A DNA stretch of 64,000 bases from a virus. The stretch lies in the IMG/VR virus record IMGVR_UViG_3300034418_008897, positions 16,525 to 80,524 of that record; one strand, written 5' to 3'. Made by a program: the position numbers and the translations under genes. Each line of letters begins with the position of its first letter. The first letter of the stretch is position 1. Shown here one piece after another: positions 36,968 to 46,346 of the stretch. The notes below the pieces were generated by a model that was not told the origin of the DNA, did no database searches, and worked only from the letters and a program-made list of their open reading frames with translations.

Positions 36968-38704
36968 TTAATTTTGTTTTTGATAGATAATTTTACCGTT
37001 TTTTATTTGTTTTATTATATTACCTTTCGAGTCAAAAAAATCTATTACTCTAGAATCTGCCCCTAAAGTATTATCTAAAACTTCTTGCTCTCTAGATACA
37101 GGGTTTGTTCTTCTTGAAATATAGGGCTCAAATCCTTCTTCTATAGTAGTCTTTATAAATCTATCTTTATAATTAGAGTTAGTTTCTATGCTTTTTTTCA
37201 TTAAGTCTCTTGCTGATTTTTCCCTTAATCTAGTTGCTTCTTTTAATTGATTAAACTCATCTAAATTTCTAGGCATACCAAGGCGAACAGAGTTAAAACT
37301 TTGAGGTTTTTCAACAGAAAGAAGAGTTGGTTGTTTTGCTTTTTTAATTGGGTATTTTAAAGCCATTACAGCAACCGGGTCTATCATTACATCAGCGATG
37401 GTATTAGTAACAGGATTATTTATTCCTTTGCTTTGTAAATAAGAACTTGGAGTTAAATGTTTGTTATTTGTAAACGCAGACATCATCATGTTTTGAGGAA
37501 TGCTAAACATATCTAATAAAGTAGTATTATTAGATAATTCTATTTTTTCTGTACCAGGTTTATTATTTCTTAAATTATCTTCGTAAATTTTATTTTTAAC
37601 ATCTTCTTCTTGTGCAGGTATAGCATTTTTATTTAACTCTGCTGCACGTTTACCATCTGGATCTTTAATTGGAACATATCCGTTTGTTTTTCCAGGAATA
37701 TTAATCATCCAACCAAATGCACCTTTCTGGTACCTTACACCTGGTCTACTTGGGTAGGTGTAGGTAACTGGACTTGTGCCATTTTGGTATTTTTTAATGT
37801 ATAAAATTCCGCCTTTGCGAGCCATCATTATTTTATTTTTATTATTTGTATTAGCAATAGTATTAAAAATTTCTAATAAATCATTGTCATTAAATCTCTG
37901 CTCTAATTGTTCAAGTTGATTTCTCCCATTTATACCTTTCATTTTAGCTTTTATTTTTTCTAAAATTTCCGGGGTCATTGTTTCTGTATAAGGATCGAAA
38001 ATGTTATTATCTTTTGCAAATTGCAATATTGCATCTTTTCTAGCACTTATTTCTTCTAATCTACCTAAATAATTTAATTCCTTCAAGTTATTAATAATAT
38101 GTTGCTTGCCTTGGTCGGTTTTTAAAAAATCTTCATAAGGCATCGACATAAAGAAATTATTTTCTTGTTCATATTTTAATTTAGCGTTTTGTGCTAATTT
38201 TGTGTCTTTAAAAAGCTCATATGCTTTATAAGGATTATTGTAATCAAATATAATTGCTTTTGCTTCAGGCATTTTTTCTGGCGTTGCAATTTGCCACTTT
38301 TGGTAATCATATTTTGGGAATGTATGGCCAGTTTCATTACTATTAGACATATGTCTATATTCATGAGTTTTAACATAAGGATTATAATCTGGCATATTTG
38401 TAAACAAAGTAACATTTCTTTTACCTTCATAATAATTAGGGCTAGGATTAGCTTCCCCTAATACATTTGATAAAATAGGAGGTTCATTTGTTTCAAAATC
38501 ATTTAAATTTTTTAACCTTTCAGTTATTATTTCATCTGCTTTCAGTTGTAATTCTTCTTTATTTAAATTTGGAAAATCTTTACTTAAAGAATTCAGTAAT
38601 AATTCTTTGTGTTTAGGTGAATTAAACCAACCTTCTAAATATTCTTTTGAGTCGCTTGGGCTAACTAAAGTATTACCTTTTTGATATTTTTTTAATAATG
38701 CCAT
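36968..38704 (-). CDS. Tagged virion protein with HExxH metallopeptidase domain; apparent gene fusion
   Basis: A 578-residue protein in two parts. Part one (1-290) opens with the cargo tag MALLKKYQKG and has HEYRH at 114-118, an HExxH zinc site; a later LEEISARKDAI segment could give the third ligand. Part two starts at residue 293 with MMARKGGILYIKKYQNG, which looks like a second tag, followed by a 45-residue module shared with other cargo proteins. The bases before that internal ATG (at 37825 or 37828) read as AT-rich leader sequence and encode NTNNKNKI. Two genes appear to have fused; the internal ATG may still be used. Probably a virion-packaged peptidase. Confidence 0.65.
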   Translation of the reverse strand: MALLKKYQKGNTLVSPSDSKEYLEGWFNSPKHKELLLNSLSKDFPNLNKEELQLKADEIITERLKNLNDFETNEPPILSNVLGEANPSPNYYEGKRNVTLFTNMPDYNPYVKTHEYRHMSNSNETGHTFPKYDYQKWQIATPEKMPEAKAIIFDYNNPYKAYELFKDTKLAQNAKLKYEQENNFFMSMPYEDFLKTDQGKQHIINNLKELNYLGRLEEISARKDAILQFAKDNNIFDPYTETMTPEILEKIKAKMKGINGRNQLEQLEQRFNDNDLLEIFNTIANTNNKNKIMMARKGGILYIKKYQNGTSPVTYTYPSRPGVRYQKGAFGWMINIPGKTNGYVPIKDPDGKRAAELNKNAIPAQEEDVKNKIYEDNLRNNKPGTEKIELSNNTTLLDMFSIPQNMMMSAFTNNKHLTPSSYLQSKGINNPVTNTIADVMIDPVAVMALKYPIKKAKQPTLLSVEKPQSFNSVRLGMPRNLDEFNQLKEATRLREKSARDLMKKSIETNSNYKDRFIKTTIEEGFEPYISRRTNPVSREQEVLDNTLGADSRVIDFFDSKGNIIKQIKNGKIIYQKQN

Positions 38705-38728
38705 ATTATTATATATATTATAAATATT

Positions 38729-38884
38729 TTATTTTTTCAAGTTATGTATAGAATCTATTATATAATTTAAACAAGTATCATTATATTTAACGTAATATTT
38801 AGCAAATTTTGTTAAGTTATTTATATTTTCCGGGCTAGCATCTGCCATATCCCCTTTTAAAACTTCAGGTAAATCAAAATTCAT
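38729..38884 (-). CDS. Small acidic protein, function unknown
   Basis: A 51-residue protein starting MNFDLPEVLKGDMADASPEN. The ATG at 38884, just after the stop of the 738-residue gene, is preferred over an earlier in-frame ATG at 38914 that lies inside that gene. It is helical in its second half, with no membrane segment. The MADASPENI stretch is similar to small phage peptides of unknown role. It lies within the cargo gene set. Confidence 0.45.
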   Translation of the reverse strand: MNFDLPEVLKGDMADASPENINNLTKFAKYYVKYNDTCLNYIIDSIHNLKK

Positions 38885-38885
38885 A

Positions 38886-41102
38886 TTACTTATTTCCTTT
38901 GTTATAATTTTCAAGGTCTTTTTTTACTCTGTCCATATGTCTTTTTGCCATATAGCCTAGAGGAATACTTGTTGCGCCAAGCAAACCAGCAGCCCCCTTT
39001 ATAAACTTATTATTTGAAGCTTTATCCCAGTCTCTAAGCACATCCATTTGCTTTGTATTAGCTGCATTTTTAGTACCCAACATAGTTAATTTAGCTGTTG
39101 TTTTTTGATTATCTCCTAAAGTACCTGGAGAAAATTCTTCAATAGTTTCAATAAGCTTATTGCCTTTATGATCAAAAAATTCACCTGAATCGTTGTAATA
39201 TATTCTATTTTTCAAATCAAAAGGTTTACCACCTGTTAAAGAAGAAACTTCAAAATCTCTGACTTTATTAGGTAAGAATTTCATCTTTTTTAATGGTTGT
39301 AAATCCCATGTATCTGTAAAATCAATAAATTTTCTACCTTGCTCATCTACACCTTTTGTAATCCAACCATTACCATGCACACCACCAAAATTTAATTCTT
39401 TTTCAATTTCCATAGTACCAAATGATTTTTTAGGATTATCTATTATTTTTTGCAGTTTATTCTTCTCTAATTTAAAATCATTCAGCGCTAATGTATTATC
39501 TGCGTTTTTAGAGAAAGTATTAAACTCAGGTTCTAATCCGTTGTATAATCTCCAAGAATCAAATCTATTTTTAGTAGCGTAAGTTTTTGGCTTAAACTTC
39601 AAAGCTTTAGGTGTTATTACTTCTAATGGGGCTCCAGCTACTGTAAATAAATCATAACCTATAGGAGTTATAGATCTATTAACAATTTTACCTAACAAAT
39701 TATTTTTAGCTTGCTTTGTATAGGTTTTCATTATTTCTTTTTGTCTCTCAGGACTAAATCTAAAACCAAAACCTTCATATTTATTTGTAAATTGATTCCA
39801 TTTAGCATCATTATATTTTCTTTTTAAACCTTTTAAAAAATCACCTTTGGGGGCAACAATATCTTCTCCAAGATTAATTAAATCTTGTGGAGCTACATGA
39901 GAAGCTACTCCATGAATAAAATCTACCTTATTTACATTTATATTTTTAAGTTCTGGATTTAATTTTACTAAAGATTCATATACAACATTTAATTCAACTG
40001 GCTCTACAAGTCCTGCTTGAGATCTTCTAGCAAATTCATTTAATCTATTAACATCAACTCCTTCTGGTAAAACATAGTCATGCCCAAATTGAGGATTTAC
40101 AAGTTTTGATTTTTTAATAGAAGGTTCAAATTTTTTAGTAACAAAATTATAATAGGAATCAGAATTCTTTTTAATAGCATCCACTGCTCTATAATGTACA
40201 GGATCTATACCTACTTGAGTCTTAGCAGATTGTAAATTATATTTTGGAAATTTATATTCAAAATTAGGTGAGCCTGGTAGTTGTTTAGTAAAATTATTAG
40301 CTAATAAACCCCTAGCATCATCTGCATATTTACCTAATACTTTACCGCCTAATCTTACCACATCAGGAGCCTTGTATAATAATCCTGCAGGAGCTGTAAC
40401 TATACCCGGCAAAGAAGCTGCATTTAAAGTATTTGGTGTGTATCTACCTGATAAAGCATCTCCTAATGTAGTAGGTTGATCGGCATTAGTAGCATATTTC
40501 ATAACAAATGAACCTGGTATATCTGCAAAAGAAAGAGCATCAGCAGCATTTCCTAATTTTTGCATTACACCTTTAGGGTAGTAATATTTCGCTTCTTCAG
40601 CTGGAGTTAATCCTTTTATATCAGGTGTAAAAGTCGGTCCTTGCTTTCCTGTTAAATTTAAGAAGCTGTTAGCTGCGGATACTGCTCCACCTTTGGTTCT
40701 TGCCCACAATGAAGGCTCTATATATTTAGCATATTTAGAGTTAGGCATTGCTTTAGAAAGAATCTTAGCGTTAACTAAGTTATTCATTATAGACTCTCTA
40801 TCTGTAAGATCTATATTATTTTCTTTAGCATACTGCTCTATAACATAATTATTTCTATCATAATCATATCGATTGTGTATCCTTTGTTCAGCTTGCTCAG
40901 GAAAATTTCTTTCGTTTACATTAAATAAATTTTGTAGTCCTTTATTACCTTTGTTTAAGTAATTATCTTTTTCATTTATAAGGTAATCACGATAAGGATT
41001 TTTAGAATTATAATCATTATAATACCTAGTTAAAGGAGTTATAGATGTTTCCTTTAACGTCTTTCCTTTTTGGTATTTTCCTATTTTATTATATAACATC
41101 AT
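38886..41102 (-). CDS. Large tagged cargo protein, function unknown
   Basis: A 738-residue protein beginning MMLYNKIGKYQKGKTL, a variant of the cargo tag. Residues 150-275 contain small-residue hydrophobic stretches (AASLPGIVTAPAGLL), and near the C-terminus GAAGLLGATSIPLGYMA could insert in a membrane. A region at about 590-640 (GGVHGNGWITKGVDEQ, then KFIDFTDTWDLQPLKKM) looks like a compact folded domain. No enzyme motif recognised. Size, tag and possible membrane helices fit an ejection protein that helps DNA cross the envelope. Confidence 0.55.
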   Translation of the reverse strand: MMLYNKIGKYQKGKTLKETSITPLTRYYNDYNSKNPYRDYLINEKDNYLNKGNKGLQNLFNVNERNFPEQAEQRIHNRYDYDRNNYVIEQYAKENNIDLTDRESIMNNLVNAKILSKAMPNSKYAKYIEPSLWARTKGGAVSAANSFLNLTGKQGPTFTPDIKGLTPAEEAKYYYPKGVMQKLGNAADALSFADIPGSFVMKYATNADQPTTLGDALSGRYTPNTLNAASLPGIVTAPAGLLYKAPDVVRLGGKVLGKYADDARGLLANNFTKQLPGSPNFEYKFPKYNLQSAKTQVGIDPVHYRAVDAIKKNSDSYYNFVTKKFEPSIKKSKLVNPQFGHDYVLPEGVDVNRLNEFARRSQAGLVEPVELNVVYESLVKLNPELKNINVNKVDFIHGVASHVAPQDLINLGEDIVAPKGDFLKGLKRKYNDAKWNQFTNKYEGFGFRFSPERQKEIMKTYTKQAKNNLLGKIVNRSITPIGYDLFTVAGAPLEVITPKALKFKPKTYATKNRFDSWRLYNGLEPEFNTFSKNADNTLALNDFKLEKNKLQKIIDNPKKSFGTMEIEKELNFGGVHGNGWITKGVDEQGRKFIDFTDTWDLQPLKKMKFLPNKVRDFEVSSLTGGKPFDLKNRIYYNDSGEFFDHKGNKLIETIEEFSPGTLGDNQKTTAKLTMLGTKNAANTKQMDVLRDWDKASNNKFIKGAAGLLGATSIPLGYMAKRHMDRVKKDLENYNKGNK

Positions 41103-41104
41103 TT

Positions 41105-43618
41105 TTAATTTTGTTTTTTATTCCAAGGGTTATAAAGTAAAGATCCTAAACCTATTGGAGCTAATGCCTTATATATATTAGGGTTAGTCATGTCAAACAT
41201 TCCATTATTACCTATTAAAGATTTAAGTCTATTGTTACCTTTAAAGAATATTACATCATCCCCTATATCTTCTCCTGGTTTTAACTTTAAAGAATTATCA
41301 TAATTATCTACAACATTTTTAGCTGTAAAAGAATCGAACCCTTGTTTTTTATATCTTTCTGCTAATTTATTAGTAGTAAGAGGCGAAGTTTCACGAGCAT
41401 TAGGATCTAAAAAATCATTTTTTTGGATTGTCATATCTTTTTTATAAGGGGCAGATTCAGGTAAAGATTTTAAATATTTTTCTGCTGCTTGTTTTGATCT
41501 AAATGTATTTCCTTCTGGAGACAGCATATTACCAAAAGCATCATATTGCATACCTTCTTTATTATTAGAACCTACGACATAACCACTTTTCTTACCTATC
41601 CAACTATTTCCTTTATAATCTACAGATTTATTTTTACCTAAATTTGCTCCTAATTCTAGCACCTTACCTTTATCCCCAGCATAAGTTTTAGCTATGTTTT
41701 TGTTAGTAGTCGTAAAAATTAGGTCAGGGTATAAATTTCCACTAGTTAATCTTTCTGCTTTACTTAAATCAAATTCTGTTAAATCTCTAGCTGGAGTTCC
41801 GTGGTATAGTACATTTTTATACATATTTTCAGCTTGTTTTTCCCCCCCTGCAAATCTTGTTAAATTTTTAGATTTCATTTGGACAAACTGTTCTGGACTA
41901 CCGTTGAATTTAGTACCGTCACTATATTTCATCCATGTTCCATCAGCTTTAGCTTGTTGCTCAATAGCATTATACTCTTGCATTAAAGCTTTATTTTCTG
42001 GTATTTCTTTATTCCATTTACCCCAATCTATTTCAGATTTAAAATCTTGAGTAGGTAATAAATCAGATAAGTATTTATTTGTATTGATTACTTTAGATTT
42101 ATCTGCTTTTGCTACTACTTCATCTATACTGTTTTTCCATTCTGTTATATCGTATTTAGCACCGCGTTTTTCTATTCTTTTTACAAACTCATCTTTTGGT
42201 ATATTTATAATTTTATCAAAAGAGTCTAAATTATTCCTTAATAAGTTTGTATTTGATGTAAACAATACTTGCCCTTTACTTTTAGCTTCTTTTTTAACTT
42301 CATCAAATAAAGACTGCATCATTTGATTATATTCTTTATTCCATACTTCATTACCTCCGTTCTTTACTTGATATGTAGAAATATTATACTTTTTTGCAAT
42401 ATCATTTACTGAATTATTTATAACATCTGCATAGTCATCATCTAAAGATAAAAACCTATTGTCACCGGCTTGCTTTAAATAACTTTTACCTATAGTTGGA
42501 TGACCAAATATAATTTCATCTGTGTTATTTATTACCGGTTCAAAAACACTTCCTGTAGCTTGCCCTACATCTTGAGCTTTTGCTCCTACAACTGCTTTAT
42601 TATAAGCTTTTCTAACAATTGGATTATATTTTGCACTAGCTGGGTTTAATTGAGGCACTAACACAGATCTGAAATCGTTAGCTACACTAGTTGGAGTGGA
42701 ACTAATCCTAGGAATTATTTTATTACCTATAATATTGTTTAATTTAGAAGAGTTGCTTAACCTCATAGTTTCCAAAGCAGCGCTTTCTCCCATGTTCATT
42801 AACCTACCAGAACGACCAATTAATTTAGTACCTGGTATAAGATCTAAAGCCGTAAATGCCGTTGAAGTTAAAGCATTTTGCCAATCCTCCATTTTACCGC
42901 TTTTTATTGCTTTTCTTATGTCCTCTTCAGTGTAAAGAGCATCATTACCAGCATTAATTAAAGCAGTAGTTGGGTGTAAATATGAAGCTGCGTTTAAACC
43001 TTTTAAAACAGTGTTATTATCAAAAACGGGATCTGAAAATCCAGGCGATCTTTCCATAGCACTATAATTCATAGGCATATTGAAAGGCCCAGGTTTTAAA
43101 AAATAAGCTGTTGCTACTAGAGGGTTTCTAATTATGTTTCCAGCTTTATCTGCCCAAGTATATTCAGGAGCCGATTGTATTGTCCCAGGATCTTTCGGAT
43201 ATACCATTGCTGGTATATAACTATCTATTTTGTTTGTATCTAATAGGATTTTAGCTTTATCTTCTTCAGACAACCAATTAGCATTTTTAATTTTATCTAC
43301 TACTATAGATCTTTCAGCAGCTCTTCTTTTTGAACCCTCTTCAACTATATTAGCAGCTGTATTAGCTATAAGTAAATTTTTTGGTTGAGTTGATTCAGCA
43401 ACTTCTACTCTAGGTAAAGAATTAAAATTAGCTGTATTAAAATTAGAATAAGGTATAGCGTTCTTATTTAATTCTGCTGTTCTTTGTTCTACATTTCCAG
43501 CAGTTAATGGTAAATATTTACCATTAATTTCTTTAAACCATTTATCTCCTTCTTTCTTATAATTGTGGTTATTATATCTATAATACCCGCCGTCTTGATA
43601 TTTTTTTAATAATGCCAT
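41105..43618 (-). CDS. Polyvalent cargo protein: P-loop domain plus ADP-ribosyltransferase-like domain
   Basis: An 837-residue modular protein. It opens with the tag MALLKKYQDGG and a 45-residue module shared with other cargo proteins (ending ELNKNAIP at 49-56). A P-loop NTPase or kinase-like domain follows: strand EIIF, Walker A GHPTIGKS (372-379), acidic RFLSLDDDYADVI (388-400), strand VLFTSN (451-456). The C-terminal domain matches phage ADP-ribosyltransferase-like (ART-PolyVal) proteins: LYHGT (604-608), FTTTNKNIAKTYAG (635-648) and a late DVIFFKGNNRLKSLIGNNG. Such proteins can enter the host with phage DNA, as T4 Alt does. Likely modifies host targets early in infection. Confidence 0.75.
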   Translation of the reverse strand: MALLKKYQDGGYYRYNNHNYKKEGDKWFKEINGKYLPLTAGNVEQRTAELNKNAIPYSNFNTANFNSLPRVEVAESTQPKNLLIANTAANIVEEGSKRRAAERSIVVDKIKNANWLSEEDKAKILLDTNKIDSYIPAMVYPKDPGTIQSAPEYTWADKAGNIIRNPLVATAYFLKPGPFNMPMNYSAMERSPGFSDPVFDNNTVLKGLNAASYLHPTTALINAGNDALYTEEDIRKAIKSGKMEDWQNALTSTAFTALDLIPGTKLIGRSGRLMNMGESAALETMRLSNSSKLNNIIGNKIIPRISSTPTSVANDFRSVLVPQLNPASAKYNPIVRKAYNKAVVGAKAQDVGQATGSVFEPVINNTDEIIFGHPTIGKSYLKQAGDNRFLSLDDDYADVINNSVNDIAKKYNISTYQVKNGGNEVWNKEYNQMMQSLFDEVKKEAKSKGQVLFTSNTNLLRNNLDSFDKIINIPKDEFVKRIEKRGAKYDITEWKNSIDEVVAKADKSKVINTNKYLSDLLPTQDFKSEIDWGKWNKEIPENKALMQEYNAIEQQAKADGTWMKYSDGTKFNGSPEQFVQMKSKNLTRFAGGEKQAENMYKNVLYHGTPARDLTEFDLSKAERLTSGNLYPDLIFTTTNKNIAKTYAGDKGKVLELGANLGKNKSVDYKGNSWIGKKSGYVVGSNNKEGMQYDAFGNMLSPEGNTFRSKQAAEKYLKSLPESAPYKKDMTIQKNDFLDPNARETSPLTTNKLAERYKKQGFDSFTAKNVVDNYDNSLKLKPGEDIGDDVIFFKGNNRLKSLIGNNGMFDMTNPNIYKALAPIGLGSLLYNPWNKKQN

Positions 43619-43623
43619 AATAC

Positions 43624-45429
43624 TTATTTTGCAAAGTTTTTAGCAAAATTAGCCTTCTTGACCATCTTACTACTATATTTATTCTTATTAGCTAAAATAT
43701 GGCTAGCTGCTTCTTGAACATCCATGCCCATTTTTGTAGCTTGCGCTTTAAATGTACCTTTCTTTTCAGGATCTATTTTTATAGTATTTCCTTTTTTATA
43801 TAAAAGACCACCTTTTTTAAAAATTGCAGTTTGAGGTATACTCTTACCTGCTGTTGATCTTATATAATTATCTAAATTATACATGGTTTTATTTACATAC
43901 TTATTTTTTGTGGCATCACCACGCAATAGTACACCTGGACTACGCCAAGCAGTTGCCCATCTTTCTTCAGGGCTTAATTCTACATTACCCTCTGCTTGCC
44001 TATAAACTTCACCGTTTTTTACACTGTATAAATTGCCTTGATTGGGGTAGTATTTTTCTACTTCTTTTCTTAATAAAGCAGTTTTATATTGATCATCAAC
44101 GTCATAATTTAAGAATACTCTTTTACCATTAGGTAGCATATAATAACCATCAAATGTTTCATCTGGTTTTTGAAATGAACTACCTCTTAAATCCCTGGAA
44201 AAGAATTGCTTAGGTGAAGACCACATACCAGGAGCTTCTTTACTTTTAATAACCCTAGGATTTTCATTACCCCTATTATATAAGCTCTTAGAAGATTTAT
44301 CCAATTGGCTCAAATATATCATAGAAGCTAAACCAGCTTTATAAGGATCTTTTAAATCAGATCTAGATCTAATACCATATTTATCCGCTATACTCGCTAA
44401 CCTAGGGTCGTTAAAAATATTATCTGGGTTTATTTGAGTCATACCTATACTACTACCTACTAATTCTGAAGCATACCCTTTGATTCCCTTCAAAGATTTA
44501 CCGCCTTTGGTTTCGGTCATAGCAGTTGCGGTTAAAAAGTTAACCATTTGTTTGTATTTATCTGGGTCTAAATTTAAATCTTTAGCTAAATTATTTGCGT
44601 GTTGAACTAAAGCTAAAGTAAAATTACCTAAATCATGAGTTAAATATTTTTCCCCCTCACTACTATTATTTACTGCTTTTTCAAAACCAACTGATTTTTT
44701 AATTTTATCATAAGGATTTTGCACTTCAAAATCGTAGGATTTATTTTGCTCATCAAAAAACTTTTGAAAAAATTCTCTATTTAAATTTAAATTTTCTTCT
44801 GGTGCTATAACTGTTTGCAAATTATATTTTTTCCACACTTCTCTAGCTTCTGATAAAGTATATAATTTTTTATCATAAGCATCCATTAATATAGATTCCC
44901 CAGTATCTTTATCCCATCCTACTTTGATCATAGTATGGTTAGAATTTTTATAGCCTTTGGCTTTAGAATAACCATATGGGTGCATATCTTGATCAGGTCC
45001 CCATAAATAAAAAGTACCTACAGGGGTATCTAAATCAAAATTTTCATTTCTATTTTCATCTAAAATATTGTAAAAAGTCTTACCACTATCTGCGTATACC
45101 CCTGCTAAATCCCAACTGTCTACAGATCCCTTGTAATCACCTTTTAAATAAGGGTATTTTTCTATTTGTTCTGGTGTTGGTTGAGTAGATGTTGTCAATA
45201 AACCTCTAGCGTTTTCTATATCACCTATAGTTTTTACTCCAGGAATATAACCTAAACCTTTAGTATATAACAAACAAGCGTCCCCTTTACAATTACCCAG
45301 AGTACCTTCTAACATATTATCTCTAAAAAAGTCAGAATTAGCTCTGTCTTCTGCAGTATAAATTACTTTATCTATGCGAGTATTAAATCCTTTACCTGGT
45401 TGAAATTTTTTTACTTTGTTATATAGCAT
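43624..45429 (-). CDS. Tagged dual-domain peptidoglycan-active protein (cysteine-peptidase-like plus lysozyme-like)
   Basis: A 601-residue protein. It opens with the tag-like MLYNKVKKFQPGKG. Residues 44-185 contain GNCKGDACLLYTKGLG and later NHTMIKVGWDKDTGESILMD, a Cys-then-His order like NlpC/P60 or CHAP-type amidases. Residues 295-380 contain ETKGGKSLKG and SSIGMTQINPDN, the pattern of lysozyme-like transglycosylases with the catalytic Glu at 307. Near the end FKKGGLLYKKGNTIKI repeats the tag, and a C-terminal 45-residue domain (KKGTFKAQATKMGMDVQEAA) is a common phage module. Likely opens the host cell wall during entry. Confidence 0.7.
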   Translation of the reverse strand: MLYNKVKKFQPGKGFNTRIDKVIYTAEDRANSDFFRDNMLEGTLGNCKGDACLLYTKGLGYIPGVKTIGDIENARGLLTTSTQPTPEQIEKYPYLKGDYKGSVDSWDLAGVYADSGKTFYNILDENRNENFDLDTPVGTFYLWGPDQDMHPYGYSKAKGYKNSNHTMIKVGWDKDTGESILMDAYDKKLYTLSEAREVWKKYNLQTVIAPEENLNLNREFFQKFFDEQNKSYDFEVQNPYDKIKKSVGFEKAVNNSSEGEKYLTHDLGNFTLALVQHANNLAKDLNLDPDKYKQMVNFLTATAMTETKGGKSLKGIKGYASELVGSSIGMTQINPDNIFNDPRLASIADKYGIRSRSDLKDPYKAGLASMIYLSQLDKSSKSLYNRGNENPRVIKSKEAPGMWSSPKQFFSRDLRGSSFQKPDETFDGYYMLPNGKRVFLNYDVDDQYKTALLRKEVEKYYPNQGNLYSVKNGEVYRQAEGNVELSPEERWATAWRSPGVLLRGDATKNKYVNKTMYNLDNYIRSTAGKSIPQTAIFKKGGLLYKKGNTIKIDPEKKGTFKAQATKMGMDVQEAASHILANKNKYSSKMVKKANFAKNFAK

Positions 45430-45444
45430 ATCTTTTTTTTTGTT

Positions 45445-46338
45445 TTATTTTTTATACAATAAACCGCCTTTTTTGAATTTGTAAGTTTTAACAGCTTTAG
45501 CATATTGTCTTTCAAACTCAGGGTTAGATTTATATAAAATTTTATTTACATAATCTCTAGTTTCTCTAGGTAGCTCGTTCATCCACTCTTTCCCTTTATA
45601 AATATCTACGCCTTTTTTCTTTTGTTCATTCAAATATTCTAAAAAATTACCTCTTCCATGGTTGTAAGCTGCTAAAGTTTTAGCTAACCTTATCTCATTA
45701 GATTGATTAGGTTTATTAATGAAAGATGCATTATACAAATCAGTCATGTACCATTTCTGAATCTTAGCACTAACTTCAGGATCATATAAACTATCTGTAG
45801 ATTTTATTATTCCTGCTTTTACAGCATCCCCCTTTACATCAGGCATTATTTGCGCTAAGCCAGCAGCACCAGCGGGAGATACTGATTTAGGGTTAAAGCT
45901 AGATTCTTTAAATTGTTGTCTTAATAAAAAATCATTAGTGAATATTTCAGAATTTACTTTAGGCTCTGCTTTAGGCTCAGGTTTAGCATCTGATACAAGT
46001 TTAGGCTCAGAAGAATCTTTAATATATCTTTCTGGTTTTTCTGGTTCACCAAAGAAAGACTTACCATAAGCAGGTACATCTGTTCTTAGTTGTGTAGATG
46101 GTAATCTAAGCTCATCATTTAACTTTGATTTGCGAGATCCATCGGGGTCTTTTATAGCTACATAGTAACCATTAGTACTTTCATTCTTTATAAACCAATC
46201 ATCAAAAGCATCTTTCATATAAGTAGATCCTGGTCTTTCAGGGTGTACATATATTTTTTTATCGAAAATATCTGCTTCATTTATAGTTCTACCTGGAGCT
46301 TTAGGTTTTGGTTTTTTATCGTTGTACAATAAAGACAT
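45445..46338 (-). CDS. Tagged lytic transglycosylase (SLT domain)
   Basis: A 297-residue protein. The start at MSLLYNDKK (46338) is chosen because the sister genes begin the same way; an earlier ATG lies at 46350. Residues 36-75 carry the module shared with other cargo proteins (WFIKNESTNGYYVAIKDPDG). The SLT domain follows: catalytic Glu145 in ESSFNP, GLAQIMP at 160-166, and AYNHGRG at 224-230, all canonical for soluble lytic transglycosylases. It ends YKFKKGGLLYKK. Cleaves peptidoglycan glycan strands, probably as a virion-borne entry enzyme. Confidence 0.85.
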   Translation of the reverse strand: MSLLYNDKKPKPKAPGRTINEADIFDKKIYVHPERPGSTYMKDAFDDWFIKNESTNGYYVAIKDPDGSRKSKLNDELRLPSTQLRTDVPAYGKSFFGEPEKPERYIKDSSEPKLVSDAKPEPKAEPKVNSEIFTNDFLLRQQFKESSFNPKSVSPAGAAGLAQIMPDVKGDAVKAGIIKSTDSLYDPEVSAKIQKWYMTDLYNASFINKPNQSNEIRLAKTLAAYNHGRGNFLEYLNEQKKKGVDIYKGKEWMNELPRETRDYVNKILYKSNPEFERQYAKAVKTYKFKKGGLLYKK

Positions 46339-46346
46339 AATTAAAA

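Noticed and set aside
41325-41345. tRNA T-arm-like sequence GAATCGAACCC on the minus strand
   Set aside because: It lies inside the polyvalent protein gene and no acceptor, D- or anticodon arm surrounds it.
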